This document shows, in pieces, positions 10,063 to 18,228 of a stretch of DNA of 62,134 nt. The notes under the pieces were generated by a model that worked only from the letters and a program-made list of their open reading frames with translations, was not told the DNA's origin and made no database searches. A program made the position numbers and the translations under genes. How positions within the stretch are numbered: position 1 is the stretch's first letter; every line of letters begins with the position of its first letter. The stretch is from an uncultured Clostridia bacterium (GTDB lineage: Bacteria > Bacillota > Clostridia > Oscillospirales > Acutalibacteraceae), in assembly GCA_944384995.1 (NCBI GenBank), contig CALWVN010000009.1, positions 1 to 62,134 of the forward strand. The letters are read 5' to 3'.

Positions 10063-11724
10063 TCAGCGCACAGACAGAACCCGACCCTCGCGCAGTTCCA
10101 GAACACGGTCGCACACATCAAATGCCGCTGTTTTATGTGAGATAAGCAGACAGGTTTTGCCGGGCAGGGCTTTTAGGTTTTGCAAAAGCCGGCGCTCGGT
10201 CTGCGTGTCCAGCGCAGAGGTCGCCTCGTCCAAAAGCAGCACGGGCGCGTCGGTCAATACGGCGCGGGCAACGGCAAGGCGCTGCATCTGCCCCTCCGAA
10301 AGCCCCCTGCCGCCCTCACCGAGCAAGGTATCGAGCCCTTCGGGCAGCTCGCGCAGGAACTCGTCGGCGCAGCTCACGCGCACGGCTCGCTCAATTTCTT
10401 CCTCGGTTGCATCCGCCTTCACAAAGCAGAGATTGTCGCGCACCGTGCCCGAAAACAGCAGATTGCCCTGCGGGACATACGAAAACAGCGCACGTGTCGT
10501 TTTGTCCGCCGAAAGCGCGCCTGCGGTCGTTTCGATCTCCACCGCACCCGCATCGGGCTTGAGCACGCCCAAAAGCAGCTTAAAAAGCGTGCTTTTACCG
10601 ATGCCGGAAATGCCCGAGAGCACCGTGAATTCCCCGCGCGAAAGCGAAAGCTGCACATTTTTGAGCACGGGATTCCTGCCGTAGGAAAACGACACGTCCC
10701 GCAAATGCAGCCCCGTGAACGAATCCCAAAGCGCCTGCTTCTCACACGGCGGGTTCAGCGCCGTGTCGTCGGGAAGCGAAGAAAGCTCCATGAGTCGTTC
10801 AGCGGAGGCGAGCATGGCGTAATATTTCGGCATAGTGCCCGAAAGATTGGAAACGGGCATCTGCACCTGATTGACAAGCTGCAAAAGCGCGGTCAGCGTG
10901 CCGAAGGTGATGGACCCCGTGCAAAGGCGCACGCCGCTCCACAACAGCGCAAACAAAAACCCACCCGAAAACACGGCGGAAAAGCCCGTGTTCGCCAAGA
11001 TCGACCAGCGGTTGCGTTTAAGCTTCGCGGTGTAATTCTCTTCGCCGCGCGCCCCTGCTTCGGCGTTCGTTTTATCATACGCACCGAAGACCTGCACGGC
11101 AAGCAGGTTTTCGAGCGCCTCCTGCAAAAACGAGCGCAGCCGCCCGTCGCTTTCCTGCACGGCACGGTGCATTTTTTTGATTTTTCCGCGGAACAGCCGC
11201 GTGCACAAAAACAAGACAAGCCCTGCCGCAGCGAGCACGCATGCAAAGCGGAAGTCGAGCGCCGTGATCACGGCGAACGCGCACACGAGCCGTGCGAGCA
11301 TGGCGGCAACAGACGGCAGCAGCGTTGCAAAATTGTCGCTCACAACGGTCACATCCGCCGTCAGGCGTGTCATCAGCTCGCCCGAATGATGGTCGGAAAC
11401 AGCGCTGTACGCTTTTTCGAGAAGTGTTGCAAACGCCGTATTTTTCAGCCGCATCTCTAAGCGCCCCGCTATGCGCACCTGCAGATCTTTGTTGAGCATA
11501 TGGAGCGCAAGATGCAATAAGATCACCGCAGCAGCAGCCGCACCCGCACGAAGAAGCGCCGCCATATCGCCGCGCTCTGCGGCGTCGATGACATATTTCG
11601 CACAAAGCGAAAGCGACACGGCGCACACGGAATCAACGGCGCTACTCAAAACAGACAGCACCAATAGCCCCCGCACTTTAGCGGCGCTTTTCCATATCCA
11701 TTTACGCGCGTCTTCCCGTTTCAT
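10063..11724 (-). CDS. ABC transporter, fused permease and ATPase
   Basis: A 553-residue half-transporter: six predicted membrane segments in residues 1-300, then an ATPase with Walker A SGISGIGKST, signature LSEGQMQRLAVARAV, Walker B PVLLLDEATSALD and H-loop LISHKTAAF. There is no N-terminal C39 peptidase domain. Start ATG 11724 overlaps the stop of the S24/S26 peptidase gene (ATGA), so the two are translationally coupled. The cassette (HPrK-like, PqqD-like, signal-peptidase-like, ABC) suggests export of a peptide processed in trans by the neighbouring peptidase. A lipid or drug exporter remains possible. Confidence 0.87.
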   Translation of the reverse strand: MKREDARKWIWKSAAKVRGLLVLSVLSSAVDSVCAVSLSLCAKYVIDAAERGDMAALLRAGAAAAAVILLHLALHMLNKDLQVRIAGRLEMRLKNTAFATLLEKAYSAVSDHHSGELMTRLTADVTVVSDNFATLLPSVAAMLARLVCAFAVITALDFRFACVLAAAGLVLFLCTRLFRGKIKKMHRAVQESDGRLRSFLQEALENLLAVQVFGAYDKTNAEAGARGEENYTAKLKRNRWSILANTGFSAVFSGGFLFALLWSGVRLCTGSITFGTLTALLQLVNQVQMPVSNLSGTMPKYYAMLASAERLMELSSLPDDTALNPPCEKQALWDSFTGLHLRDVSFSYGRNPVLKNVQLSLSRGEFTVLSGISGIGKSTLFKLLLGVLKPDAGAVEIETTAGALSADKTTRALFSYVPQGNLLFSGTVRDNLCFVKADATEEEIERAVRVSCADEFLRELPEGLDTLLGEGGRGLSEGQMQRLAVARAVLTDAPVLLLDEATSALDTQTERRLLQNLKALPGKTCLLISHKTAAFDVCDRVLELREGRVLSVR

Positions 11725-12170
11725 TTTCGTAATTTCCCTCGCAATGCCACAAGATACCGCCGAACAGGGAACAAAAGCGCCCACGCGCGCACATACAGCC
11801 GATAGCGCCTTGCCGTGACGGGGAATTCCCTGCCCTTGCGGCAGATGCGCGCGACCACGCCGATGAACTGCTCTTTTCGGATCCCCGGCTCTTTGACCCA
11901 TTGGTTGTCCCCGCAGCAGATATAGGTGCCGTCCTCTGCCACGCCGACCACGCGGTGCAGCACGAACGCGCCGTTTGCGCGGCGGTACAGCGGCAGGTCA
12001 TAGATTTGAAGCGTGCCGTGTATCGGCGCGAGCACCACCGTGTCGCGCCCCGCGACTAAGAGCGGCAGCATGCTCGTGCCCGTGATGGGCAGACGCACCG
12101 TGCCGCCGGAAGCGAGCGTTTCCTCGATCACGGGCAGCAGCTCTTCGAGCCGAACCTGCTTTTTTTCCAT
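11721..12170 (-). CDS. S24/S26-family (signal-peptidase-like) protein
   Basis: A 149-residue protein with the signal peptidase fold motifs GTSMLPLL (Ser33) and FVLHRVVG (His72), plus CCGDNQ. The Ser-His arrangement resembles SipW or ER-type signal peptidases rather than the Ser-Lys dyad of classical Lep. Only a hydrophobic C-terminal stretch (residues 129-142) could contact the membrane, and there is no clear N-terminal anchor. It overlaps the ABC gene by 4 bp and follows the PqqD-like gene by 4 bp. It may cleave a leader or signal from a secreted peptide; the substrate is unknown. Confidence 0.8.
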   Translation of the reverse strand: MEKKQVRLEELLPVIEETLASGGTVRLPITGTSMLPLLVAGRDTVVLAPIHGTLQIYDLPLYRRANGAFVLHRVVGVAEDGTYICCGDNQWVKEPGIRKEQFIGVVARICRKGREFPVTARRYRLYVRAWALLFPVRRYLVALRGKLRK

Positions 12171-12174
12171 CGCG

Positions 12175-12441
12175 TCAGCCCTCTAAAAGCCCCGCTGCGC
12201 GCAATTTTTCAAGGAAAGCATGCGTATCGCGGCGTGCGGTTGGCTCGTCCACCTCATATTCGGAAAGCACGGCTTGTACGATTTTCTCTTCCGTCGTGTC
12301 CGCTTCCAAGCATTTCCAAATAAATGCCCCCACAGGCGTTAAGGTCAGCATGCCGCCGAAATCCACCTGCGCCGCCCCCAACGGCACGGCGACAAAGCTG
12401 CCGGCGACCTCGTGCAGCACAAAGCCTTCTTTGATCTTCAT
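12175..12441 (-). CDS. PqqD-family protein (RRE-like)
   Basis: An 88-residue PqqD-type winged-helix domain. The family pattern is visible: KEGFVLHEVAGSFVAVPLG, then TLTPVGAFIWKCLEADTTEE and VLSEYEVDEPTARRDTHAFL. PqqD proteins are RiPP recognition elements that bind leader peptides and present them to modifying enzymes. Start ATG 12441 is 4 bp after the HPrK-like stop. No precursor peptide gene was recognised nearby, so the bound substrate is unknown. Confidence 0.83.
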   Translation of the reverse strand: MKIKEGFVLHEVAGSFVAVPLGAAQVDFGGMLTLTPVGAFIWKCLEADTTEEKIVQAVLSEYEVDEPTARRDTHAFLEKLRAAGLLEG

Positions 12442-12445
12442 CGGA

Positions 12446-13168
12446 TTACCCCTTTTCCTGTTTACCGTAATATGCCTCGATCCCTGCAAGCGCTGTTTCG
12501 GCGGCGGAAAGGTCCATATTGCACCGCAGGCGGAACACAGGGACGGCTTCAATCAGCTTCCCGAGCAGGGTGAGCATCGTTTCCATGGCCGCTTTTTTCG
12601 GCGGGCGCAGCGTCTGCGACATAAACAGCGGGACCGCCACCGCCGGTGGGATGGGCTCGATCGAATTTTCCGTCCCGCGCTCTATAAATACGATCGCGCG
12701 TATAGGCACCTGCACATTGATGTTTTCATCCGTTTTGCCCGAAAACGGTGTGCCGCAGGCGTAAAACGTACCGTCCATGCGGCGCACAGCGGGCTTGTCG
12801 TCATTGATGATGCGGCTGCCCGGAAAGGCGCGCAGCCACAAATGCGTATGCGTGGACTTGCCCGTGCCGCTTTTCGCGGAAAACAAATAGGCCTTCCCGT
12901 CCTTTTCGACGCACGAAGCGTGCAGCAGCATGCCGTCATATTGCAAAAGCCGCGCATAAAACGCCTCGCCCACCCACATGTACCGGCACTCGTCAAGTGT
13001 GAGCTGCGGGTACTGCTCATGCTTGCGCGCGAAGAATTCCTCCGACAGGTCAATGGTGAAATCCGCTTCGGCGCCGTCTTTTGCAAGATACGCACGCGTG
13101 CGGGAATGCAGCAGCTCACCGCGCGCATCAAAGCGCACATGCAGGTTTGCGATCTCAAATGTTTCCAA
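12446..13168 (-). CDS. HPr kinase-like (PEPCK-fold) protein
   Basis: A 240-residue ATP-binding protein with P-loop FSAKSGTGKSTHTHLW at about residue 115 and the acidic segment IINDDKPAVRR, as in HPr kinase C-terminal domains. It lacks the HPrK N-terminal domain. Such stand-alone proteins occur with PqqD-like partners, and one (PadeK of the paeninodin lasso cluster) phosphorylates the precursor peptide. By context a kinase acting on a peptide is likely; activity on HPr is unlikely. It lies 21 bp after tatD and 4 bp before the PqqD-like gene. Confidence 0.8.
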   Translation of the reverse strand: METFEIANLHVRFDARGELLHSRTRAYLAKDGAEADFTIDLSEEFFARKHEQYPQLTLDECRYMWVGEAFYARLLQYDGMLLHASCVEKDGKAYLFSAKSGTGKSTHTHLWLRAFPGSRIINDDKPAVRRMDGTFYACGTPFSGKTDENINVQVPIRAIVFIERGTENSIEPIPPAVAVPLFMSQTLRPPKKAAMETMLTLLGKLIEAVPVFRLRCNMDLSAAETALAGIEAYYGKQEKG

Positions 13169-13189
13169 ATTCCGCGTCCTCCGACTGTC

Positions 13190-13966
13190 TTATTTTTCCG
13201 CGCGAAGCCCAAACAATGCACGCGCGTTGCGCGCCGTCTCCTGCAAAAGATCCTGCGCATCCACCCCGCGGATCTCCGCCAGGCGTTCGGCGGTGTAGGC
13301 GATCATACGCGAATCACACCGCTTGCCCCGGCACGGCACAGGCGCCATATACGGCGCGTCCGTTTCGACCAAAAGGCGGTCTGCGGGAACCATTTTTGCG
13401 ACCTCGACGGGCTTGACGGCGTTTTTGAACGTCACCGCCCCGCCAAGGCCGATATACATACCGAGTTTCAACACCTCGCGCGCCGTTTCGGCAGAGCCCG
13501 AAAAGCAGTGCACCACCCCGCGCGGGCGGTATTTCTGCAAAAGCCGCAGCGTGTCCTCGTGCGCTTCGCGGTCGTGTACGATCACGGGAAGGTCGCGTTC
13601 TTTTGCAAACGCAAGCTGCGCTTCAAACAGCGCCAGCTGCTGTAAGCGGCTTTCCTTTTCATAATGGTAGTCGAGCCCGATCTCCCCGACGGCGACGGTT
13701 TTTGCGTCTTTGAAAAAGGGCGCGAGCGCCGCGATGGGGTCTTTGGGCACATCCTCTAAATTGAGCGGGTGAAAGCCCGCCGCCGCCCAAACAAAATCAT
13801 AGCGATGCGAAAGCCCCTGTGCAAAGCGTGTTGTTTCAACATTCACCCCGCAGGACACGACACCCGAAATGCCGCTTTGCGGGAAGCTGTCCAAAAGCGC
13901 ATAAACATCTTCCGCAAAGCGCGGGTCGTCGTAGTGCGCGTGGGAATCGAAAATATCGGTCAGCAT
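13190..13966 (-). CDS. tatD: TatD-family metal-dependent DNase
   Basis: A 258-residue amidohydrolase-fold nuclease. Metal ligands are visible in order: DSHAHYDD (two His), GEIGLDYHYE (Glu), VIVHDREAHEDT (His), VVHCFSG (His) and LLVETDAPYM (Asp). The family hydrolyses DNA 3' ends and may act in repair; D-aminoacyl-tRNA deacylase activity has also been reported. Its ATG shares one base with the metG stop (TGATG), a coupling often seen in Firmicutes. Confidence 0.92.
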   Translation of the reverse strand: MLTDIFDSHAHYDDPRFAEDVYALLDSFPQSGISGVVSCGVNVETTRFAQGLSHRYDFVWAAAGFHPLNLEDVPKDPIAALAPFFKDAKTVAVGEIGLDYHYEKESRLQQLALFEAQLAFAKERDLPVIVHDREAHEDTLRLLQKYRPRGVVHCFSGSAETAREVLKLGMYIGLGGAVTFKNAVKPVEVAKMVPADRLLVETDAPYMAPVPCRGKRCDSRMIAYTAERLAEIRGVDAQDLLQETARNARALFGLRAEK

Positions 13967-15915
13967 CAGCGAATGCGCGCCCCGTTCGGCATGGACTTGT
14001 CCACGAACACGACCTGCACGTTATCCTCCGCGCAGTCCGCCGCCAGGATCATGCCGCAGCTTTCCACGCCGCAAAGCTTCGCAGGTTTCAGGTTCGCCAC
14101 GAGCACGACCTTTTTGCCGATAAGGTCTTCCGGCTTGTACCACGGCGCAATGCCGCTTGCCACCGTGCGTTCCTGCCCTGAGCCGTCGTCGAGCGTCAAT
14201 TTGAGGAGCTTCTTCGAGCGCTTGACCGGCTCGCACGCAATGATCTCCGCCACGCGCAGCTCGGTTTTCATAAAGTCGTCGATGTTTATGGGCGCAAGCC
14301 CCGCCGCCGCTTCGGCTGCTTTCTTTTCGGCCTCCTGCTCCTTTTTCTGCTGTTCGAGGAGTTCTGCGATCAGCTTTTCGCCGTCGATGCGCGAAAACAG
14401 CGGTGTGGGCGTGCCGACCTTTGTGCCGGCTTGAAGTCCGCCGAAGGTCTTTAACGAATCGTAACCGCGCACATCCGTGCCCAGCTGCGCGAAGATCGCG
14501 TCGGCGGTGTCGGGCATGTAGGGCGAGAGCAGCACGCCGAGGTAACGGATGCCCTCCAAAAGGTTGTAAAGCACCGTGCCGAGCCGCGCGCGCTTGGTCT
14601 CATCCTTCGCGAGCGCCCAGGGCATCGTCTCGTCGATGTATTTGTTCAAGCGCCGTGCGAGCGCGAGCACGCAGGCGGTGCTGTCGGCGATCTTGTATTC
14701 GTTAAAGCAGCGGTCCACCTGCTTTACGGTATCCAGCGCGAGCGCGCGGACGTCGTCGTCAAATTCGCCGGGTTCCTCGGGCGCTTGCACCACGCCGTCG
14801 AAATACTTCTGCTGCATGGCGACGGTGCGGTTGACGAGGTTGCCGATCGTATTCGCAAGGTCCGTGTTGTAGCGCTCGATGAGCGTTTCATAGGTAATGG
14901 AGCCATCCTGCGCGTGCGGCATTTCCGCAAGCAGGTAATAGCGCACCGCGTCCACGCCGAACACTTTTATGAGGTCGTCGGCATAGATCACGTTGCCGCG
15001 GGATTTCGACATTTTATCCTCGCCGAACAGCAGCCACGGATGCCCGTAGACCTGTTTCGGCAGCGGCTCGCCGAGCGCCATGAGCATGATGGGCCAGTAG
15101 ATCGTGTGGAAGCGCACGATGTCCTTACCGATGATGTGCACATCGGCGGGCCAGTATTTTTTGTAAAGCGCGCCGGGCTCGTCGGGGTCATAGCCGAGGG
15201 CGGTGATGTAGTTGGAAAGCGCGTCGATCCAGACGTAGATCACATGCTTATCGTCAAACGACACGGGCACGCCCCATTTAAAGGAGGTGCGCGAGACGCA
15301 CAGGTCTTGAAGACCCGGCTTTATGAAGTTGTTGAGCATTTCCTTTTTGCGCGCTTCGGGGTAGATGAAATCCTCGTGGCTTTCGATAAAGTCCTCCAGC
15401 TGCTTCTGGTATTTGGACAGGCGCAGAAAATACGCTTCCTCTTTCGCCTTTTTGACAGGGCGGTGGCAGTCGGGGCAGCAGCCGTTTTCGTCGAGCTGGC
15501 TTTCCGTCCAGAAAGACTCGCACGGCGTGCAGTAGAGTCCCTCGTATTCGCCCTTGTAAATGTCCCCCTGGTCGTAGAGCTTTTTGAAGATCTTCTGCAC
15601 CGCCTTTTCGTGGTAGTCGTCGGTGGTGCGGATGAATTTGTCGTACGTGGTATGAAGCGCGTCGCAGATGCCGCGAATCTCCCCCGCGACCTTATCGACA
15701 TACGCCTTGGGGCTGACGTTTGCCGCCTTGGCGTATTCCTCGATCTTCTGCCCGTGCTCGTCAGTGCCCGTCAGGAAGAATACGTCATAGCCCTGCATTC
15801 GCTTGTAGCGCGCGATCGCGTCGGTCAGCACAATCTCATAGCTGTTGCCGATGTGCGGCTTGCGCGACGTGTAGGCAATGGCGGTGGTGATGTAGAATTT
15901 CGGTTTGTCACCCAT
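13966..15915 (-). CDS. metG: Methionine--tRNA ligase
   Basis: A 649-residue class I synthetase. The HIGH-type motif is PHIGNSYE; the zinc knuckle is CTPCESFW plus CCPDC; KMSKSRGN is the KMSKS loop. The anticodon-binding helical domain follows, and the last ~100 residues are a Trbp111-type tRNA-binding OB fold (DFMKTELRVAEIIACEPVKR). AAAGGA is 8 nt before ATG 15915; ATG 15921 is also possible but too close to the SD. The 55-bp gap to aroQ has no room for a T-box, so it is transcribed with the shikimate genes. Confidence 0.95.
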   Translation of the reverse strand: MGDKPKFYITTAIAYTSRKPHIGNSYEIVLTDAIARYKRMQGYDVFFLTGTDEHGQKIEEYAKAANVSPKAYVDKVAGEIRGICDALHTTYDKFIRTTDDYHEKAVQKIFKKLYDQGDIYKGEYEGLYCTPCESFWTESQLDENGCCPDCHRPVKKAKEEAYFLRLSKYQKQLEDFIESHEDFIYPEARKKEMLNNFIKPGLQDLCVSRTSFKWGVPVSFDDKHVIYVWIDALSNYITALGYDPDEPGALYKKYWPADVHIIGKDIVRFHTIYWPIMLMALGEPLPKQVYGHPWLLFGEDKMSKSRGNVIYADDLIKVFGVDAVRYYLLAEMPHAQDGSITYETLIERYNTDLANTIGNLVNRTVAMQQKYFDGVVQAPEEPGEFDDDVRALALDTVKQVDRCFNEYKIADSTACVLALARRLNKYIDETMPWALAKDETKRARLGTVLYNLLEGIRYLGVLLSPYMPDTADAIFAQLGTDVRGYDSLKTFGGLQAGTKVGTPTPLFSRIDGEKLIAELLEQQKKEQEAEKKAAEAAAGLAPINIDDFMKTELRVAEIIACEPVKRSKKLLKLTLDDGSGQERTVASGIAPWYKPEDLIGKKVVLVANLKPAKLCGVESCGMILAADCAEDNVQVVFVDKSMPNGARIR

Positions 15916-15970
15916 GTTCATCTTCCTTTCTTTTTGGGACATTTTATTGTAGCAGATTTGCGTGCGGATT

Positions 15971-16408
15971 TCAACCGTTCGTACCATCCCGCACGAGATA
16001 TTCGAGCGCCTGACGGTAGCCGTCGAAGCCAAGCCCGATGAAATGCGCCGCACACGCCATCCCTGCATAGGAAACGTGACGGAATTTCTCGCGCGCGTTC
16101 ACGTCGGAGATATGCACCTCGGCGGCGGGCAGCCCCACCGCTTTGAGCGCGTCAAGAATGGCGACGCTTGTGTGCGTGTAGGCGGCGGGGTTGATAACGA
16201 TGCCGTCAAACACGCCGTAAGCCGCCTGAATTTTATCGACGATATCGCCCTCGTGGTTCGACTGGTAGCACTCGACCTCTGCCCCGAGTCTTTGCGCCCA
16301 AGCTTCGATCTGCTCTACAAGCGACGCATAGGTCTGTTTGCCGTAAATATCGGGCTCGCGGATGCCGAGCATATTAAGGTTTGGGCCGTTGATAACAAGG
16401 ATCTTCAT
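15971..16408 (-). CDS. aroQ: 3-dehydroquinate dehydratase, type II
   Basis: A 145-residue dodecameric-type dehydroquinase converting 3-dehydroquinate to 3-dehydroshikimate. Signatures are ILVINGPNLNMLGIREPDIY (with the catalytic Tyr), the Arg/Asn region ECYQSNHEGDIVDKI, INPAAYTHTSVAILDAL, and VHISDVNAREKFRHVS. The ATG overlaps the aroE-aroK stop by 4 bp (ATGA). Confidence 0.96.
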   Translation of the reverse strand: MKILVINGPNLNMLGIREPDIYGKQTYASLVEQIEAWAQRLGAEVECYQSNHEGDIVDKIQAAYGVFDGIVINPAAYTHTSVAILDALKAVGLPAAEVHISDVNAREKFRHVSYAGMACAAHFIGLGFDGYRQALEYLVRDGTNG

Positions 16409-17622
16409 TGTATTGCCTCCAAAATGCGCTGTACGACTGTCTCTATCGCGTCGTTCGCGTCAATCTCATAATCGCACACCGCGCGGTACAGCGGCAGCCG
16501 CCGCTGATAGATCGCCTGCACGCCGTCGCGCTGCGAAACGGGTCTGCCGACGGTCGGGAGCGCAGACGGGTCGCGGTTCAGAAACAGCACGATGCTGTTC
16601 TGCCGCAAAATATCGATGTTTTCGGGAATTGTTACCGCGCCGCCGCCCGTGGCGATGACCGCGCCGCTTTGGCGGCATATATCGGCGAGCGCCGCCGTTT
16701 CGCGTGCGCGAAAACCCGCTTCGCCCTCGGCTTCAAAGATTTCGGGAATCGTTTGCCCCGCGCGGCGTTCGATCTCGGTGTCTGCGTCGCAAAACGGGCG
16801 GGAAAGCACCTTTGCGATCGCTTGCCCCACCGTGGTCTTGCCGCAGCCGGGCATGCCGACGAGCACAAGGTTCTGCATTTCGCGTTCCAGCGAGGAGAGA
16901 ATTTCATCCGTGCGCGCGTCGGGGATATTCTCGCCCAAAAACAGCTCGGCGGCGCGCTTCGCCTGCGCGACGAGCATCGAAAGCCCCGTGAACGCGGGGA
17001 TGCCGCGCCGTTCGGCGTCGAGCGTGAGCGCGGTTCTGTGGGGATTGTAGATGATGTCGAGCACGCACGAAAGCTTTCGGAAGCCCGCCAGAGAAAGCGG
17101 CGCTTTCCCGTTGTTCGGGTACATGCCGACGGGCGTGGTGTTAACGAGGATGTCCGCGTCGAAATGGCGGGAAATGTTTTCGTAGTTATTCTCCCCGCTT
17201 CGGGAGATTTTTATGACTTCGCGCGCGCCGAGGTCCGAAAGCACTGCCGCAACGGGTGCGCTCGCGCCGCCCGTGCCGAGCACGAGCGCTTTTTTCCCTT
17301 GGATCTCCGCCGAACTTCGGCGCACCATATAAAGAAAGCCGTCGTAATCGGTGTTGTCGCCCCAAAGCGTGCCGTCCGCGCGCTTTAAAATCGTATTGAC
17401 CGCGCCGATGCGCCGCGCGTTGTCGGAAAGCCCCGCAAGATACGGGATGACTGCCTTTTTATAGGGGATGGTGACGTTGAGCCCATTGAAGTTTTTCGTC
17501 TGTAAAAACGCCGGCAGATCGTCCGGCGCGGCCTCGAACAATTTGTAGTCATAATCGCCCAGCCGCGCGTGGATCTGCGGGGAGAAGCTGTGCGAAAGAT
17601 GTTCACCCAAAAGTCCGTACAT
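16405..17622 (-). CDS. aroE-aroK: Shikimate dehydrogenase / shikimate kinase fusion
   Basis: A 405-residue bifunctional protein. Residues 1-250 are shikimate dehydrogenase: SHSFSPQIHARLG, LNVTIPYKKAV (catalytic Lys), the NADP loop LGTGGASAPV and NTTPVGMYPN. From about residue 255 it is shikimate kinase: P-loop LVGMPGCGKTTVGQA, FCDADTEIE, FRARETAALADI and ATGGGAV. Together with AroQ it covers three consecutive pathway steps. Start ATG 17622 has AGGTG upstream. A heptad array sits 8-10 bp upstream of that SD. The fusion has no internal stop or frameshift. Confidence 0.93.
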   Translation of the reverse strand: MYGLLGEHLSHSFSPQIHARLGDYDYKLFEAAPDDLPAFLQTKNFNGLNVTIPYKKAVIPYLAGLSDNARRIGAVNTILKRADGTLWGDNTDYDGFLYMVRRSSAEIQGKKALVLGTGGASAPVAAVLSDLGAREVIKISRSGENNYENISRHFDADILVNTTPVGMYPNNGKAPLSLAGFRKLSCVLDIIYNPHRTALTLDAERRGIPAFTGLSMLVAQAKRAAELFLGENIPDARTDEILSSLEREMQNLVLVGMPGCGKTTVGQAIAKVLSRPFCDADTEIERRAGQTIPEIFEAEGEAGFRARETAALADICRQSGAVIATGGGAVTIPENIDILRQNSIVLFLNRDPSALPTVGRPVSQRDGVQAIYQRRLPLYRAVCDYEIDANDAIETVVQRILEAIQ

Positions 17623-17638
17623 AGGTTTCACCTGCAAA

Positions 17639-17673
17639 TTAGATTTTAGATTATAGATGTTAGAAATCAGATG
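17639..17673 (+). repeat. Heptad array, 5 units, directly 5' of the aroE-aroK SD
   Basis: Units TTAGATT, TTAGATT, ATAGATG, TTAGAAA and TCAGATG, then core CGGCATGGGCAGG. It separates the aroE-aroK ribosome-binding site from any upstream promoter. Confidence 0.85.
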
Positions 17674-17730
17674 CGGCATGGGCAGGATTCAGCAAAACTA
17701 CGGCTCCGCAGGAACAATTTGTTTACAGCT

Positions 17731-17757
17731 GTAGGGGCGGGTCTCTGTGCCCGCCCG
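17731..17757 (+). repeat. GTAGGGGCGGG palindrome
   Basis: GTAGGGGCGGG, an 8-nt loop region, then CCCGCCCG. It ends the composite repeat that begins at 17639. Confidence 0.85.
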
Positions 17758-17847
17758 AGCAGAGTGCGAAAAAAAGCAACCTGCGTCTGTTATAAAAACC
17801 GTGATTCTGTTTTTCGCCGCAACAAGCAACAAAATTCGACTTCCTTG

Positions 17848-17874
17848 CGGGCGGGCACGGAGACCCGCCCCTAC
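17848..17874 (-). repeat. GTAGGGGCGGG palindrome, inverted copy
   Basis: The same palindrome in the opposite orientation (CGGGCGGG...CCCGCCCCTAC), about 120 bp from the 17731 copy. Confidence 0.85.
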
Positions 17875-17919
17875 AAGTGGAGCTCTTTTCATTTCTGCGT
17901 AGCCGCGGCAATGTGTAAA

Positions 17920-17955
17920 TCTAACATCTGATTTTCTAACTTCTGCTGTCTGAGC
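17920..17955 (-). repeat. Heptad array with a 1-nt slip
   Basis: TCTAACA and TCTGATT, then after one extra T, TCTAACT, TCTGCTG and TCTGAGC. Confidence 0.65.
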
Positions 17956-17960
17956 AGAGC

Positions 17961-18133
17961 CCCGCCCCGCTTCCGCGGGACGGCGGAGAACCCCCGGCGA
18001 GGGTTCTCCGGAGGAAACAGCCCACCGGGCTGTTTCCTCTCCTCTCCTGCGCTTTTGACAAAAAAGTTTCGCGTCCTGCGGGACGCGACCAAAGGCTCTG
18101 CCTTTGGGAACCGCGATTTTTTGTAAAAAATCG
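17961..18133. repeat. Cluster of consecutive hairpins
   Basis: Five perfect inverted repeats within about 150 bp: 9-bp arms 17985-18009, 11-bp arms 18013-18037, 7-bp arms 18070-18087, 7-bp arms 18089-18107 and 9-bp arms 18114-18133. An imperfect one is at 17961-17985. The region holds no gene and is not a simple terminator. Confidence 0.8.
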
Positions 18134-18165
18134 AGTAAAACTTTTGCGCCGATCAACAAAAGCGA

Positions 18166-18209
18166 CAGAAAAAAACTGCCTTTCTGCTATCATAGCACAA
18201 AAGCAGTTT
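18166..18209 (-). terminator. Terminator of the hrcA-dnaJ operon
   Basis: A 17-bp stem with two mismatches (18173-18189 with 18193-18209) followed on the minus strand by a run of T's, 20 bp after the dnaJ stop. Confidence 0.85.
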
Positions 18210-18228
18210 GTTTGAAAGCGTTTCCCGC

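Noticed and set aside
15916-15970. T-box riboswitch upstream of metG
   Set aside because: Only 55 bp separate metG from aroQ, too short for a T-box, and no specifier or T-box sequence is present.
17698-18159. A 153-codon minus-strand frame before dnaJ (contains VGAGLRARP-like text)
   Set aside because: Translation of GTAGGGGCGGG palindromes and the hairpin cluster; similar peptides arise wherever this repeat occurs.
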